The notes under the pieces are model-generated. The model was not told the DNA's origin, did no database searches, and worked only from the letters and a program-made list of their open reading frames with translations. From Paludibacter sp. (GTDB lineage: Bacteria > Bacteroidota > Bacteroidia > Bacteroidales > Paludibacteraceae): a DNA stretch of 64,000 nucleotides. The stretch covers positions 434,001 through 498,000 of the forward strand of contig NZ_WASO01000001.1 of NCBI RefSeq assembly GCF_009712605.1, given 5' to 3'. Below, one piece after another: positions 45,929 through 55,165 of the stretch; the first letter of the stretch is position 1; each line of letters begins with the position of its first letter. The translations under genes and the position numbers were made by a program.

Positions 45929-46852
45929 TTATAGCTTTATCGCAAATTTCTTCAGCCGTTCGTCGAGCATGTGGGTCGGAATTACCTGCTTGATGCTGTC
46001 GGCTACGGCGTTCATCACTCCTTCGCGTACGTAGTCGTGGCGGATAATTATCGAAATTTCGCGGGTCGCTTCGGGGCGAACGATCGGACGCAGGTTCTTC
46101 TTTTGCTCTTCCGTCAGAAAGTCAATGTGCAGCTCCGGAATGATGGTGTAACCGCAGTTGATGTCAACAATTTTCACCAGCGTGTCGATACTGCCGGCCT
46201 CAATGGTGGAGGTGTGCACTTTGTTATCGCAGAAGTTGAGTACCTGATTGCGCAGACAGTGTCCCTCTTCCAATACCCAAAGGTTTTCGGTCGGCATATC
46301 GGTTGGTGTCAGCTCTTGTTTACAGTAAATCGGATCACCGGGCGAGATGTAGGCCACAAACTTCTCGTAATAGAGTGGTACCTCCAGTATTTTTGGGTTG
46401 TTGAGGGGCGTAGCCAGAATGGCCATGTCGATCTCGGCATTATTCAGCTTTTCGATAATTGTTTCGGTGCGAAGTTCAGTCACCTGTAGTGATATTTCCG
46501 GAAAATTTTTCTTGAACGCAGCGATGAACTTCGGTAATAGGTAGGGTGCCACCGTCGGAATCATGGCCAAGGAGAGAGAGCCCGCTAATCCTCCTTTGAT
46601 CGATACGACATGCTCTTTCAGTTGCCGGATGTTGAAAAGAATGATTTGTGCCTGTTGCAGAATCTGCTTTCCGGCTTCAGTCGGTTCGATGGGCTGCACC
46701 GAACGATCGAAAATGAGACAGCCCAGTTCATCTTCCAGTTTTTGAACCATGGTGCTCAGCGTAGGTTGCGTAACCGAACACATCTCGGCGGCCCGCACAA
46801 AATGACGGGTCTTGTCTAAAGCCAGAATATACTCAAGTTGTTGTAGGGTCAT
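45929..46852 (-). CDS. oxyR: OxyR, LysR-type peroxide regulator
   Basis: The 307 residues start at ATG 46852 (MTLQQLEYILALDKTRHFVR); the frame runs 21 codons farther, but those fall in the leader. The N-terminal helix-turn-helix includes AAEMCSVTQPTLSTMVQKLE. The two regulatory cysteines are in EEGHCLRNQVLNFCDNK with OxyR-type spacing, so peroxide would switch it by a disulfide. It is divergent from ahpC-ahpF with two operator repeats between. Confidence 0.93.
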   Translation of the reverse strand: MTLQQLEYILALDKTRHFVRAAEMCSVTQPTLSTMVQKLEDELGCLIFDRSVQPIEPTEAGKQILQQAQIILFNIRQLKEHVVSIKGGLAGSLSLAMIPTVAPYLLPKFIAAFKKNFPEISLQVTELRTETIIEKLNNAEIDMAILATPLNNPKILEVPLYYEKFVAYISPGDPIYCKQELTPTDMPTENLWVLEEGHCLRNQVLNFCDNKVHTSTIEAGSIDTLVKIVDINCGYTIIPELHIDFLTEEQKKNLRPIVRPEATREISIIIRHDYVREGVMNAVADSIKQVIPTHMLDERLKKFAIKL

Positions 46853-46960
46853 AGAGTTAGAATAAAGATTAAAGAACAAAGAGCAAAGAAGTAAGGCTGC
46901 GTAGCAACGGTTCATCTCGCTTTCTCACTATCTCGCCATCTCACTGTCTGTTACTACAAA

Positions 46961-46998
46961 GATATATAGAATTTATCAATAAATATATAGAAATTATC
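46961..46998. promoter_or_regulatory. Predicted OxyR operator (two direct repeats, 21-bp period)
   Basis: GATATATAGAATTTATC (46961-46977) and AATATATAGAAATTATC (46982-46998) differ at few positions and start 21 bp apart, two helical turns. They end two bases before the ahpC -33 element, and the first overlaps a minus-strand TATCTTTG (46958-46965) that would serve oxyR, suggesting autoregulation. Confidence 0.65.
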
Positions 46999-47000
46999 TG

Positions 47001-47032
47001 TTTGACTTATGAGTTTTGGCGCTCTAACTTTG
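47001..47032 (+). promoter_or_regulatory. ahpC promoter
   Basis: TTTG at 47001-47004, 20-bp spacer, TAACTTTG at 47025-47032. A textbook Bacteroidetes promoter directly beside the operator repeats. Confidence 0.8.
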
Positions 47033-47090
47033 CATCAGAAACAAAAACGAATAACATTACAAAATTTACAATCACATAAAAATTACTACT

Positions 47091-47654
47091 ATGTCACAAA
47101 TTGGAAAACAAATCGTAGATTTCAAAGTACAGGCTTACGTAAACGATAGCTTCAAAGAAGTAACCAAACAGGATGTTTTGGGTAAATGGTCGGTATTCTT
47201 CTTCTATCCTGCCGACTTCACCTTCGTTTGTCCTACCGAACTGGAAGATCTTGCTGGTAAATATGCCGATTTTCAGGCTGCCGGTGCTGAAATTTATTCC
47301 GTATCAACCGATACTCATTTCGTTCACAAGGCATGGCACGATGCCTCGGCAACCATCAAGAAAATCAAATACCCGATGTTGGCCGATCCGACCGGAGTTC
47401 TGGCTCGTGGCTTCGATGTGATGATTGAAGAGGCTGGCCTTGCCGAGCGTGGAACCTTTGTGGTGAATCCTCAGGGCGAAATTGTGGCTTACGAAGTGGT
47501 TGCGGGCAATATCGGGCGTAATGCAGATGAGCTTCTCCGCCGTTTACAGGCTTTGCAGTTTGTTGCCGCTCACCCCGCCGATGTTTGTCCTGCAAAGTGG
47601 AAACAAGGCGATGAAACACTAAAGCCCAGCATTGATCTGGTGGGTAAAATTTGA
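47091..47654 (+). CDS. ahpC: Alkyl hydroperoxide reductase subunit C (peroxiredoxin)
   Basis: This typical 2-Cys peroxiredoxin has 187 residues. The peroxidatic Cys is in FTFVCPTELEDLA, the resolving Cys in DVCPAKWKQG. It reduces H2O2 and organic peroxides in the cytosol and is recycled by AhpF from the next gene (66 bp on). Strong codon bias suggests high expression. Confidence 0.98.
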   Translation: MSQIGKQIVDFKVQAYVNDSFKEVTKQDVLGKWSVFFFYPADFTFVCPTELEDLAGKYADFQAAGAEIYSVSTDTHFVHKAWHDASATIKKIKYPMLADPTGVLARGFDVMIEEAGLAERGTFVVNPQGEIVAYEVVAGNIGRNADELLRRLQALQFVAAHPADVCPAKWKQGDETLKPSIDLVGKI

Positions 47655-47720
47655 CAATTCCTTTATATATTTTCCCGGGGAGAGCTGCTTGTTGGTTCTC
47701 CCCGTTAACTTTCAACTCTT

Positions 47721-49271
47721 ATGTTAGAACAAGGCTTAAAAGATCAGATTCGCTCCCTTTTTGGAAACCTGAAATCGGATTTCGTTTTTCGTGTTGAGGT
47801 TAGCCCGTCACATCCTTCACGCAATGAGCTGGTCGATCTGTTGGAAGAAGTAGCATTCTGCTCGGATAAAACCAAATGTGACATTCTACCCGGCGACGAT
47901 TTGAAGTTTACCGTTGTGAAAAACGGAATACCCTCCTCTTTTGTGTTCAGGGCGGTTCCGAACGGTCACGAATTCAGTTCGTTGTTGTTGGCGGTGCTCA
48001 ATTTGGATGGTTTGGGCAAAAATCTTCCTGATGCCATGATCGAACAGCGGATTAAGAATCTTAAAGGTGAAATCCACTTAAAGAGTTATATCTCGTTGAC
48101 TTGTACTAACTGTCCCGATGTGGTGCAGGCGCTCAATGTGATGGCAATATTGAATGCGGCAATCAAACACGAAATTATTGACGGAGGTATTCATCAAAGC
48201 GAAGTGGAAAAGCTCAATATACAGGCAGTACCTTCGGTTTATCTGAATGGAGAATTATTGCATGTGGGCCGTTCCAATTTAGGTGAGCTTTTGTCGAAAA
48301 TAGAGGCGGCTGTCGGTTCTGTACAGGAATCGTCATCCGCAGAGGTTGACTACGATGTGGTGATAGCCGGTGGCGGGCCTGCCGGAGTGTCAGCAGCCAT
48401 CTATTCGGCACGGAAAGGATTGAAGGTGGCTGTTGTTGCCGATCGCATGGGAGGTCAGGTGACTGAAACGGTAGGGATTGAGAATCTTATTTCGGTACCG
48501 CAAACAACCGGAAACGTATTAGCGGCAAACCTGAAGGAACACCTTCTTGCTTATCCGGTCGATATACTGGAGAATCGCAAAATTACCGAAGTTGTTGTTG
48601 AAAATGGAGAAAAAATTATCAAAACATCCCTCGGCGAAACTTTAAAAACACCGGCGTTGATTATTGCTACCGGAGCCAGTTGGAGAAAACTGAATGTACC
48701 GGGCGAGAGTCAATACATCGGCGCGGGGGTGGCATTCTGCGCCCATTGCGACGGACCGTTCTATAAAGGGAAAAAGGTCGCCGTTATCGGAGGCGGAAAT
48801 TCCGGACTCGAAGCGGCCATTGATCTTTCCTCTATTGCGACAGAAGTCACTTTGCTCGAATTTGCCGACGAGTTGAAAGGCGATGAGGTGTTACAGGAAA
48901 AATTGAAAGCCATTGCCAATGTAAAAATTATTACCGGAGCACAGACGCTCTCCGTGGAGGGTGATGGTACAAAAGTTACCGGTTTGACGTTCAAACACCG
49001 TGGTTCCGGTGAAACGGAATCGCTGGTTGTTGATGGGATTTTTGTTCAGATCGGTCTGAAAGCGAACAGTGATGTTGTGAAAGATCTGGTGCCGCTGAGT
49101 GCGACCGGAGAAATAGAAGTGGACGCTCATTGCCGCACCAATATTCCGGGCGTTTATGCTGCCGGTGATGTGTCGGTAGTGCCGTTTAAGCAGATTGTTA
49201 TTGCTATGGGAGAAGGATCCAAAGCTGCGTTGTCGGCTTTTGAGGATAAATTGAAAGATAAGCTTCGTTGA
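47721..49271 (+). CDS. ahpF: Alkyl hydroperoxide reductase subunit F
   Basis: The 516-residue flavoprotein reduces AhpC with NADH. The N-terminal double-thioredoxin domain has SLTCTNCPDVV; the thioredoxin-reductase-like part has GGGPAGVSAAIYSARKG, the redox CxxC in FCAHCDGPFYKGK, the second nucleotide site VIGGGNSGLEAA, and CRTNIPGVYAAGDV near the end. Length agrees with the family (about 520). Confidence 0.97.
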   Translation: MLEQGLKDQIRSLFGNLKSDFVFRVEVSPSHPSRNELVDLLEEVAFCSDKTKCDILPGDDLKFTVVKNGIPSSFVFRAVPNGHEFSSLLLAVLNLDGLGKNLPDAMIEQRIKNLKGEIHLKSYISLTCTNCPDVVQALNVMAILNAAIKHEIIDGGIHQSEVEKLNIQAVPSVYLNGELLHVGRSNLGELLSKIEAAVGSVQESSSAEVDYDVVIAGGGPAGVSAAIYSARKGLKVAVVADRMGGQVTETVGIENLISVPQTTGNVLAANLKEHLLAYPVDILENRKITEVVVENGEKIIKTSLGETLKTPALIIATGASWRKLNVPGESQYIGAGVAFCAHCDGPFYKGKKVAVIGGGNSGLEAAIDLSSIATEVTLLEFADELKGDEVLQEKLKAIANVKIITGAQTLSVEGDGTKVTGLTFKHRGSGETESLVVDGIFVQIGLKANSDVVKDLVPLSATGEIEVDAHCRTNIPGVYAAGDVSVVPFKQIVIAMGEGSKAALSAFEDKLKDKLR

Positions 49272-49321
49272 AGTGAAAAGAGAAAAATAGAGAGTTTGTT
49301 AAGTGTTAAAGATTGTGTGTT

Positions 49322-49969
49322 TTATACTTTACCTTTGAGAAGTGGGACGAACACAAATCCTCCGTGTTCGCTGAAAATAGACTCTGAGTCGGAGATTTTT
49401 TCGACCAGAGTCATTTTTTGTGTATAGGCACCACCCACCGGCATCACCAGCTTCCCTCCGATTTTCAGTTGTTCCAGCAGGCGTGGCGGTATTTCATGAG
49501 CTGCCGCGGTAATCAAAATCTTATCGAAAGGCGACTCTTCGGGCCATCCTTCTTGTCCATCGCCATAACAGAGGTGAGGCGCATAGCCCAGCTCTTTGAG
49601 TCGTTTGGAGGCCGATTCATACAATATTTTCTGACGCTCTATCGAAAACACAGAAGATGTGAGTTCCAGTAAAATTGCGCATTGATATCCTGAGCCGGTA
49701 CCTATTTCCAATACCTTGTCTCCTTTTTGTATATCCAAAAGTTGAGTTTGAAAGGCTACCGTGTAAGGTTGCGAAATGGTTTGTCCGGCGGCGATAGGGA
49801 AGGCATCGTCCTGATAGGCAAAACGAATAAAACGGCTGTCCATAAAAGCATGGCGCGGTACCTGCCGGATTGCCTCCAGCACCCGTTTGTCGGTAATGCC
49901 TTTATTTCTGAGACTTTCTACAAGAATTTGCCTCAGGGCTTTGTAGATATGCGTTTCGGATGCCTGCAT
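49322..49969 (-). CDS. pcm: Protein-L-isoaspartate O-methyltransferase
   Basis: Pcm repairs isoaspartyl damage with S-adenosylmethionine. From ATG 49969 (MQASETHIYKALRQ) it has 215 residues, the usual size; a 38-codon upstream extension starts in the neighbouring terminator and was excluded. Visible motifs are RHAFMD, the TISQPYTVAFQT acceptor loop and the SAM loop EIGTGSGYQCAIL. It converges with ahpF. Confidence 0.94.
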   Translation of the reverse strand: MQASETHIYKALRQILVESLRNKGITDKRVLEAIRQVPRHAFMDSRFIRFAYQDDAFPIAAGQTISQPYTVAFQTQLLDIQKGDKVLEIGTGSGYQCAILLELTSSVFSIERQKILYESASKRLKELGYAPHLCYGDGQEGWPEESPFDKILITAAAHEIPPRLLEQLKIGGKLVMPVGGAYTQKMTLVEKISDSESIFSEHGGFVFVPLLKGKV

Positions 49970-50041
49970 GACGATTGGATTATTCTCTCTCTTGTGCAAA
50001 ATTAGTACTGTTGAAAACAATTGATTTCGGTATAAGAAAGA

Positions 50042-50077
50042 AAAAGGCTTCTGTATGTGGCAGTACAGAAGCCTTTT
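50042..50077 (-). terminator. Terminator of the SQR-like flavoprotein gene
   Basis: Perfect AAAAGGCTTCTGTA/TACAGAAGCCTTTT arms with an eight-base loop, starting 19 bp after the gene's stop on the minus strand. Confidence 0.8.
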
Positions 50078-50095
50078 GTGCATAAGAAGTTTTTT

Positions 50096-51295
50096 TTATG
50101 GAAAAAATGCGTATCCTTTTTTTGTTTTCCAGAGAAAATATTTTTCAAACAGAACCTTGCTGAAATCGTACAGCAGGTTGGGCATCATGATGGCAATAGC
50201 GCGGGGCTTGAAAAGCCGGTTTCCCACAATGAGAACCTCTTTTTTACCGGCATCCATAATACATAGCGCCGGGATGTCGCCCCAGTATTTTTGTTTGAGC
50301 TCTTTCCCTTTTTGTGCCCTCATAATATTCTCTGCAACCACTTTGCCGGTAATGTCGCTTGGAAATCCGGTTTTTGGGGCAACAAACGGAATCTTTCCGG
50401 CATGCCACGGAATGGGGAAGCTAACCGCAATGCCCGCCGCCCAAATGTTCGGAAAGTCGGGATGACGGTAATCGTTGCCTACGGGGATGAATCCGGTCGG
50501 AGTCGCTTTCAGTTCCGGACTATTGCTTACAAAATCTTCGCCTACAAACTGAGGCATTAGCATTGAAAATTTGTAAGGAAGTACCGTCCCGTCGTTCAGA
50601 TAAACGTTTTCTGCGTCTACCTTGTCAATGGCGACTTCGGTGTGGACGTGCATGTTGAAGAGTTTGAAGAAGGCTTTGAACATGGTTTGGCCACCGGTCA
50701 TCCCATCCATTCCAAAGTGGCCGAGGTAATGTTCGGGAGTGATCCAGCGTATATCCACCTTGTCGCGGATTTTTTGTTCGCGACACCATTTCTCGAAATT
50801 GAAAAGAAATTCATAGCCGGCACCCATACATCCGGCACTTTGAGTGGTTCCAATGACTACCGGCCCGGGACTTTTTTTGAACTCTTCCAGCGCCTGACGG
50901 GTTTTCATTGCTCCCGAAGGGGTGCCGATATAATGAGTGAATTCAGCAACGCCCGGCGCAATATTGTAATTTACTTTTGGCCCCGTGCAAATTACCAGCT
51001 GGTCATAATTGAAGTCGCCGGCGGACGTTTTTACGATTTGTGCATTCGGATCCACTTGTTGAGCTTCCGCTAAAACAAATTCAATATTGTGTCGTGACAA
51101 TATTTCTTCGCGCGACAAGGTGATATCTTTGATTTCACGTCGTTTGAAGGGTACCCAAATCAATGAAGGCATAAAGACGAATACCGGGCTCCGGTCAATG
51201 ACGATTACCCTGAACTCTTTGCCTCCTTTGCGTTTTAGTTCCAAAGCGGTAGTGATACCGGCAAAGTTACCGCCTACAATGATTGCTGTTTGCAT
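50096..51295 (-). CDS. FAD-dependent pyridine-nucleotide oxidoreductase, SQR/NDH-2-like
   Basis: The 399-residue flavoprotein begins with the FAD motif IIVGGNFAGITTALEL. Other marks are DQLVICTGPKVNY, an SAGCMGAGYEF segment with a cysteine where sulfide:quinone reductases have a redox Cys, and NIWAAGIAVSFPIPW. The C-terminal part (LCIMDAGKKEVLIVG, then a hydrophobic-basic tail) would bind the membrane. Sulfide:quinone reductase and type-II NADH dehydrogenase are both possible; I lean to an SQR-like role. Confidence 0.75.
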   Translation of the reverse strand: MQTAIIVGGNFAGITTALELKRKGGKEFRVIVIDRSPVFVFMPSLIWVPFKRREIKDITLSREEILSRHNIEFVLAEAQQVDPNAQIVKTSAGDFNYDQLVICTGPKVNYNIAPGVAEFTHYIGTPSGAMKTRQALEEFKKSPGPVVIGTTQSAGCMGAGYEFLFNFEKWCREQKIRDKVDIRWITPEHYLGHFGMDGMTGGQTMFKAFFKLFNMHVHTEVAIDKVDAENVYLNDGTVLPYKFSMLMPQFVGEDFVSNSPELKATPTGFIPVGNDYRHPDFPNIWAAGIAVSFPIPWHAGKIPFVAPKTGFPSDITGKVVAENIMRAQKGKELKQKYWGDIPALCIMDAGKKEVLIVGNRLFKPRAIAIMMPNLLYDFSKVLFEKYFLWKTKKGYAFFP

Positions 51296-51500
51296 AATGT
51301 GTTGTTATTATGGTTGTTGATGGGGGTCTTGTTGTGTCGGAATTGCTGTCTGAAAAAAGACTTATTATTAACAAATATAGCATGCATAAATTGTTTTGGT
51401 ATCACTATTAACATTATTTAGCATGATAGGGAAAGGCGATATCTGCATGTTGAAAGCGAGAGAATATTGATTGTGACGTGGTGTTTTTGCACAAAGAGTG

Positions 51501-51508
51501 TATCTTTG
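51501..51508 (+). promoter_or_regulatory. -7 element of the subtilisin gene
   Basis: TATCTTTG predicts transcription starting near 51515, right at the first in-frame ATG (51516). This supports the second ATG (51534) as translation start. Confidence 0.5.
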
Positions 51509-51533
51509 CAAATAAATGCAAAAACAGCCGCTG

Positions 51534-53144
51534 ATGAAACGGGTTCTTCTATTTATGTCGCTATTCGGTTTTTTCTTAACTGTAACAGCTCAATATAATT
51601 GCTGGATACAGTTTGCGAATAAGAAAGGGACCTCCGGTTCATTATCCAATCCTTCCGCTTACTTATCGTCTAAGGCGATTGCGCGGCGAACCAAACAGCA
51701 TCTGGAAGTAGACTCCACTGATTTGCCGGTGAGTCACGTATATATTCAGTCTGTTTTGCAAAAAGGAGCTGTTCTGAAATCCTCCAGCCGTTGGTTGAAC
51801 GGCATGACGGTAATTTTACCGGATACCTCTTTGCTCTCAGTTTTCAGGGCGTTGCCTTTCGTGAAAAAAGTGGAACTGACGCTTACTCCGGTCGGATATA
51901 CATTGCCGCCACCTTCTAAGATGCCGGAGATGCCATCGATGATCAACGATGTTTACGGAACCGCCAGTCAGCAAATAGATATGCATAACGGGCGGAAATT
52001 ACATGCCGAAGGATTCAGGGGTAAAGGAATGGTTATCGGTGTGCTGGATGCCGGATTCTATAAAACCGACCAGATCTCGGTGTTTGATAGTTTGCGATTG
52101 CAGGGTAGGCTGTTGGGCGTAAAAGATTTTGCCGATCCGTCTGTCCCGTTTTTTGCAAACACTGAATTTCACGGGACGAATGTTCTCTCTACTATGGCTG
52201 CAGACCAGCCCGACATCATGATTGGTACCGCACCTGATGCATCCTACTGGCTTATCCGTACAGAATATTCTCCTTCGGAATATCTCGTGGAAACAGATAA
52301 CTGGGTCGCCGGATTGGAGTTTGCCGATAGTGTTGGCGTTGATGTGGTTAATTCTTCATTAGGGTACACTCAGTTTGATAATTCTGGAATGGATTATACC
52401 TACCAGTCACTTAACGGCAAAACTTCAAGAGCTTCGATTGCGGCAACCATGGCAGCTCGTAAAGGAATGATAGTTGTGAATTCTGCCGGTAACGAAGGAA
52501 ATAAATTATGGCATTACATTTCGGTTCCTGCTGATGCGGATTCAATTCTTACTGTAGGGGCTGTTGATGTAAGCGGGGCTCATGCTTCTTTTAGCGGTTA
52601 CGGCTCTACTGCTGATGGAAGAATTAAACCGGATGTGTGTGCGGTAGGGTATCAGGCTGTGATCGCGACTTCGGCAAATACCATTGCAACCAACAATGGA
52701 ACTTCTTTTGCATCTCCCATTATGGCTGGTCTGGTTGCTTGCGTGTGGGAGGCTCTCCCGTCCTGTAATAACATGCAGATTATTAATTTGTTTAAGCAGT
52801 ATTCATCCCAGTTTGCAGCTCCTGATAATATACTTGGATATGGTATTCCTGATGTTTATACTATTTATAAAAACAATTTTGTGAGTCCGGGTCCAAATCC
52901 GTTGTCTGACAAAAATAGGGGAATTGCTTATTTTGCAGATGGGGCTCTGAAGATAGACCGTCTTGCCAAAGTGAAGATGCCTGCTATAGCAATACTATAT
53001 GCGCAAACGGGGCAGAAGCTCGCCGAATGGCAGTTGCAGGCTTTGCCGGCAAAAATCGGAACGCCAGCTCTTCCTTCCGGTTTTTATTTGCTGTCCGTGG
53101 TCGGGTCTCAGTCGTCTGAGGTTTACAAGCTTGTGAAGCACTGA
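51534..53144 (+). CDS. Secreted subtilisin-like serine peptidase (S8)
   Basis: ATG 51534 gives signal peptide MKRVLLFMSLFGFFLTVTAQ and 536 residues. An inhibitor-like prodomain (about 20-140) precedes the S8 catalytic domain with Asp in VIGVLDAGFY, His in EFHGTNVLST, the Asn-containing VVNSAGNEG and the Ser in NNGTSFASPIMAG. The last 70 residues look like a reduced T9SS-type sorting domain (PSGFYLLSVVG, ending VYKLVKH), so surface export by type IX secretion is likely. Confidence 0.9.
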   Translation: MKRVLLFMSLFGFFLTVTAQYNCWIQFANKKGTSGSLSNPSAYLSSKAIARRTKQHLEVDSTDLPVSHVYIQSVLQKGAVLKSSSRWLNGMTVILPDTSLLSVFRALPFVKKVELTLTPVGYTLPPPSKMPEMPSMINDVYGTASQQIDMHNGRKLHAEGFRGKGMVIGVLDAGFYKTDQISVFDSLRLQGRLLGVKDFADPSVPFFANTEFHGTNVLSTMAADQPDIMIGTAPDASYWLIRTEYSPSEYLVETDNWVAGLEFADSVGVDVVNSSLGYTQFDNSGMDYTYQSLNGKTSRASIAATMAARKGMIVVNSAGNEGNKLWHYISVPADADSILTVGAVDVSGAHASFSGYGSTADGRIKPDVCAVGYQAVIATSANTIATNNGTSFASPIMAGLVACVWEALPSCNNMQIINLFKQYSSQFAAPDNILGYGIPDVYTIYKNNFVSPGPNPLSDKNRGIAYFADGALKIDRLAKVKMPAIAILYAQTGQKLAEWQLQALPAKIGTPALPSGFYLLSVVGSQSSEVYKLVKH

Positions 53145-53193
53145 TTTGAAGAAACTTGCAATCTCGAATATAAAAAACAAATAATTTCATACA

Positions 53194-54000
53194 ATGGGAA
53201 AAGTCATTTTGATTACCGGGGCAACTTCCGGTTTGGGAAAAGCCTGTGCCGAATATCTTTCGGAACGGGGTTTGATTGTTTACGGCACAGGGAGACGTGC
53301 GATGCCTGAAACAGGGTCGGTGAAGCATCTTCAGATGGATGTGACGGATCCGGATTCGGTAAAACAGGCCGTCGAAAAAGTTATTGCAGAACAAGGCCAC
53401 ATCGATGTGGTTGTAAATAATGCAGGTATGGGCATTGGTGGAGCAGCAGAGCTGGCTTCTGTCGATGAAATCCGTTTGCAGATGCGTACCAATTTTATGG
53501 GAACTGTACATGTTTGTTCTGCCGTATTGCCTCATATGCGTCAAAATGGTGGTGGAACGATCATCAACGTAAGTTCTTTGGGAGGTGTAATGGGTTTGCC
53601 TTTTCAGGCTTACTATTCAGCTTCAAAATTCGCAGTGGAAGGTTACAGCGAAGCTTTGAGTCTGGAGGTAAAACCATTCAATGTGAAGGTGTGCCTTATC
53701 GAACCGGGTGATTTTGCTACAGGATTTACTGCCAGTCGTATGTTGTCGGAGCCGACTCAAAAAAGCAAAGAGTATAGCGCGCAATTTGAAAAAACGCTCA
53801 AAAACATTGAGAAAGAAGAACAAAACGGATTGAAACCGGAACATTTGGCGAAAGTGGTATTCCGTATTGTAAATAGTAAACATCCCAAATTCAGGTATAA
53901 AGTGGGAAATATCCTTCAGGTGGGTTTCGCAATGTCGAAAACTTGGATTCCATCCCGGGCTTATCAGTTTCTGCTTCGGATTTTCTACAACATGTTATAA
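53194..54000 (+). CDS. Short-chain dehydrogenase/reductase
   Basis: This classical SDR has 268 residues: cofactor loop TGATSGLGKA at the N-terminus, NNAGMGIGG, the catalytic Ser in INVSSLGG and Tyr-Lys in YYSASKF. GRRAMP after the second strand suggests NADP preference. The substrate is unknown. It follows the peptidase gene by 49 bp and shares its downstream terminator. Confidence 0.92.
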   Translation: MGKVILITGATSGLGKACAEYLSERGLIVYGTGRRAMPETGSVKHLQMDVTDPDSVKQAVEKVIAEQGHIDVVVNNAGMGIGGAAELASVDEIRLQMRTNFMGTVHVCSAVLPHMRQNGGGTIINVSSLGGVMGLPFQAYYSASKFAVEGYSEALSLEVKPFNVKVCLIEPGDFATGFTASRMLSEPTQKSKEYSAQFEKTLKNIEKEEQNGLKPEHLAKVVFRIVNSKHPKFRYKVGNILQVGFAMSKTWIPSRAYQFLLRIFYNML

Positions 54001-54003
54001 AAC

Positions 54004-54038
54004 GGGAAAGGCGCTTCCACGAATGGAGCGCCTTTCTT
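54004..54038. terminator. Bidirectional terminator between the SDR gene and rubrerythrin
   Basis: GAAAGGCGCT and AGCGCCTTTC arms with a short extra stem (TCCA/TGGA) and T/C-rich flank. Both genes converge on it. Confidence 0.75.
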
Positions 54039-54070
54039 CTCTCTCTTTCTCTCTAGATTCTGGTTTATAT

Positions 54071-54622
54071 TTATTTCTTGAAAAAGCGATTGTATAAGCC
54101 CTGGAATACTTGTCCGTGACGAGCTTCATCTTTGCACATTTCGTGAACTGTATCGTGAATTGCATCGTAACCAAGCTCTTTTGCTTTTGTCGCAATGCGT
54201 TTTTTGTCGGCGCAGGCTCCGCTTTCGGCATCCATACGTGCTTTGAGGTTGGTTTTTGTATCCCAAACGACTTCGCCCAGCAGTTCAGCAAATTTTGAAG
54301 CATGTTCTGCTTCTTCCCAAGCAATACGTTTGTAAGCTTCTGCTACTTCTGGGTATCCTTCGCGATCAGCCTGACGCGACATTGCCAGATACATGCCAAC
54401 TTCAGCGCATTCGCCGTTGAAATGAGCTTTTAAGCCATCCAGAACTTCTGCATCTACACCTTTTGCAACGCCAATACGGTGTTCGTCAGCCCATGTAAGA
54501 CCTTCGTTTTCTACCACTTCCTGAAATTTTGCTGTCGGAGCATTACAAACCGGACATTTTTCAGGAGCTTCGGTTCCTTCATGAACATAACCACAAACGG
54601 TGCAAATGAATTTCTTTTTCAT
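54071..54622 (-). CDS. Rubrerythrin with N-terminal rubredoxin (reverse rubrerythrin)
   Basis: This 183-residue peroxide-scavenging non-haem iron protein has an N-terminal rubredoxin site (Cys7, Cys10, Cys23, Cys26), then a ferritin-like diiron bundle ([39 protein letters not shown]). Domain order is reversed from classical rubrerythrin. It lies 31 bp after perR on the same strand and is probably co-transcribed and peroxide-induced. Confidence 0.94.
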   Translation of the reverse strand: MKKKFICTVCGYVHEGTEAPEKCPVCNAPTAKFQEVVENEGLTWADEHRIGVAKGVDAEVLDGLKAHFNGECAEVGMYLAMSRQADREGYPEVAEAYKRIAWEEAEHASKFAELLGEVVWDTKTNLKARMDAESGACADKKRIATKAKELGYDAIHDTVHEMCKDEARHGQVFQGLYNRFFKK

Positions 54623-54653
54623 AATAGTGTAATTTAATTAGTTAGTTAAATTG

Positions 54654-55055
54654 TTATTTCTTGCAATTTTTGCAATATCCTGTATAATATGTTTGTACAT
54701 CGTCAATAACAAGTTCGGGATGGCCTTCTAAAACAACATCTTCCGGCTTTTGGTTAAAGATATCAATGATTGCGTTACAGTTTTTGCAACGGAAATGAGC
54801 ATGATGGGAAGTGTTTCCGTCAAAACGGGCGTTTTTCTTATCAATGCCGAGATACAGAACTACGCCTTGTTCTTCGAAAAGGCTCAGTGTGTTATAAATA
54901 GTTGTTTTGGAAAGCGTAGGAATTGAAGGAGACAGCGAACTGAAAATTTCGTCAACTGTAGGATGCGTAAAGTGCGTCAGCATGTATTCCATTACTGCCA
55001 GTCGTTGGAGTGATGGTTTAATGTCGTGCTTTACTAAAATATCTAATGCATCCAT
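54654..55055 (-). CDS. perR: Fur-family peroxide repressor, PerR-like
   Basis: The 133 residues start at ATG 55055 (MDALDILVKHDIKPSLQRLA), avoiding an upstream extension through the operator. The winged helix includes TLSKTTIYNTLSLFEEQG. Metal-binding parts are HHAHFRCKNCNAIID and the C-terminal YCKNCKK pair for structural zinc. Pairing with rubrerythrin argues for PerR over Fur or Zur. A palindromic box lies 20 bp upstream. Confidence 0.88.
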   Translation of the reverse strand: MDALDILVKHDIKPSLQRLAVMEYMLTHFTHPTVDEIFSSLSPSIPTLSKTTIYNTLSLFEEQGVVLYLGIDKKNARFDGNTSHHAHFRCKNCNAIIDIFNQKPEDVVLEGHPELVIDDVQTYYTGYCKNCKK

Positions 55056-55074
55056 ATTTGAAAATGAAATAAAA

Positions 55075-55089
55075 TTGTAATGATTACAA
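55075..55089. promoter_or_regulatory. PerR/Fur-type operator upstream of perR-rbr
   Basis: TTGTAAT-G-ATTACAA is a perfect 7-1-7 inverted repeat, the Fur/PerR box architecture. It predicts that PerR represses its own operon. Confidence 0.75.
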
Positions 55090-55165
55090 ATGTAATTCGA
55101 TTGCAAATATACAACCTCAAACGGATTTTGGCAAGGGCTTGGGTTGTTAAAATTAAATAATAACT

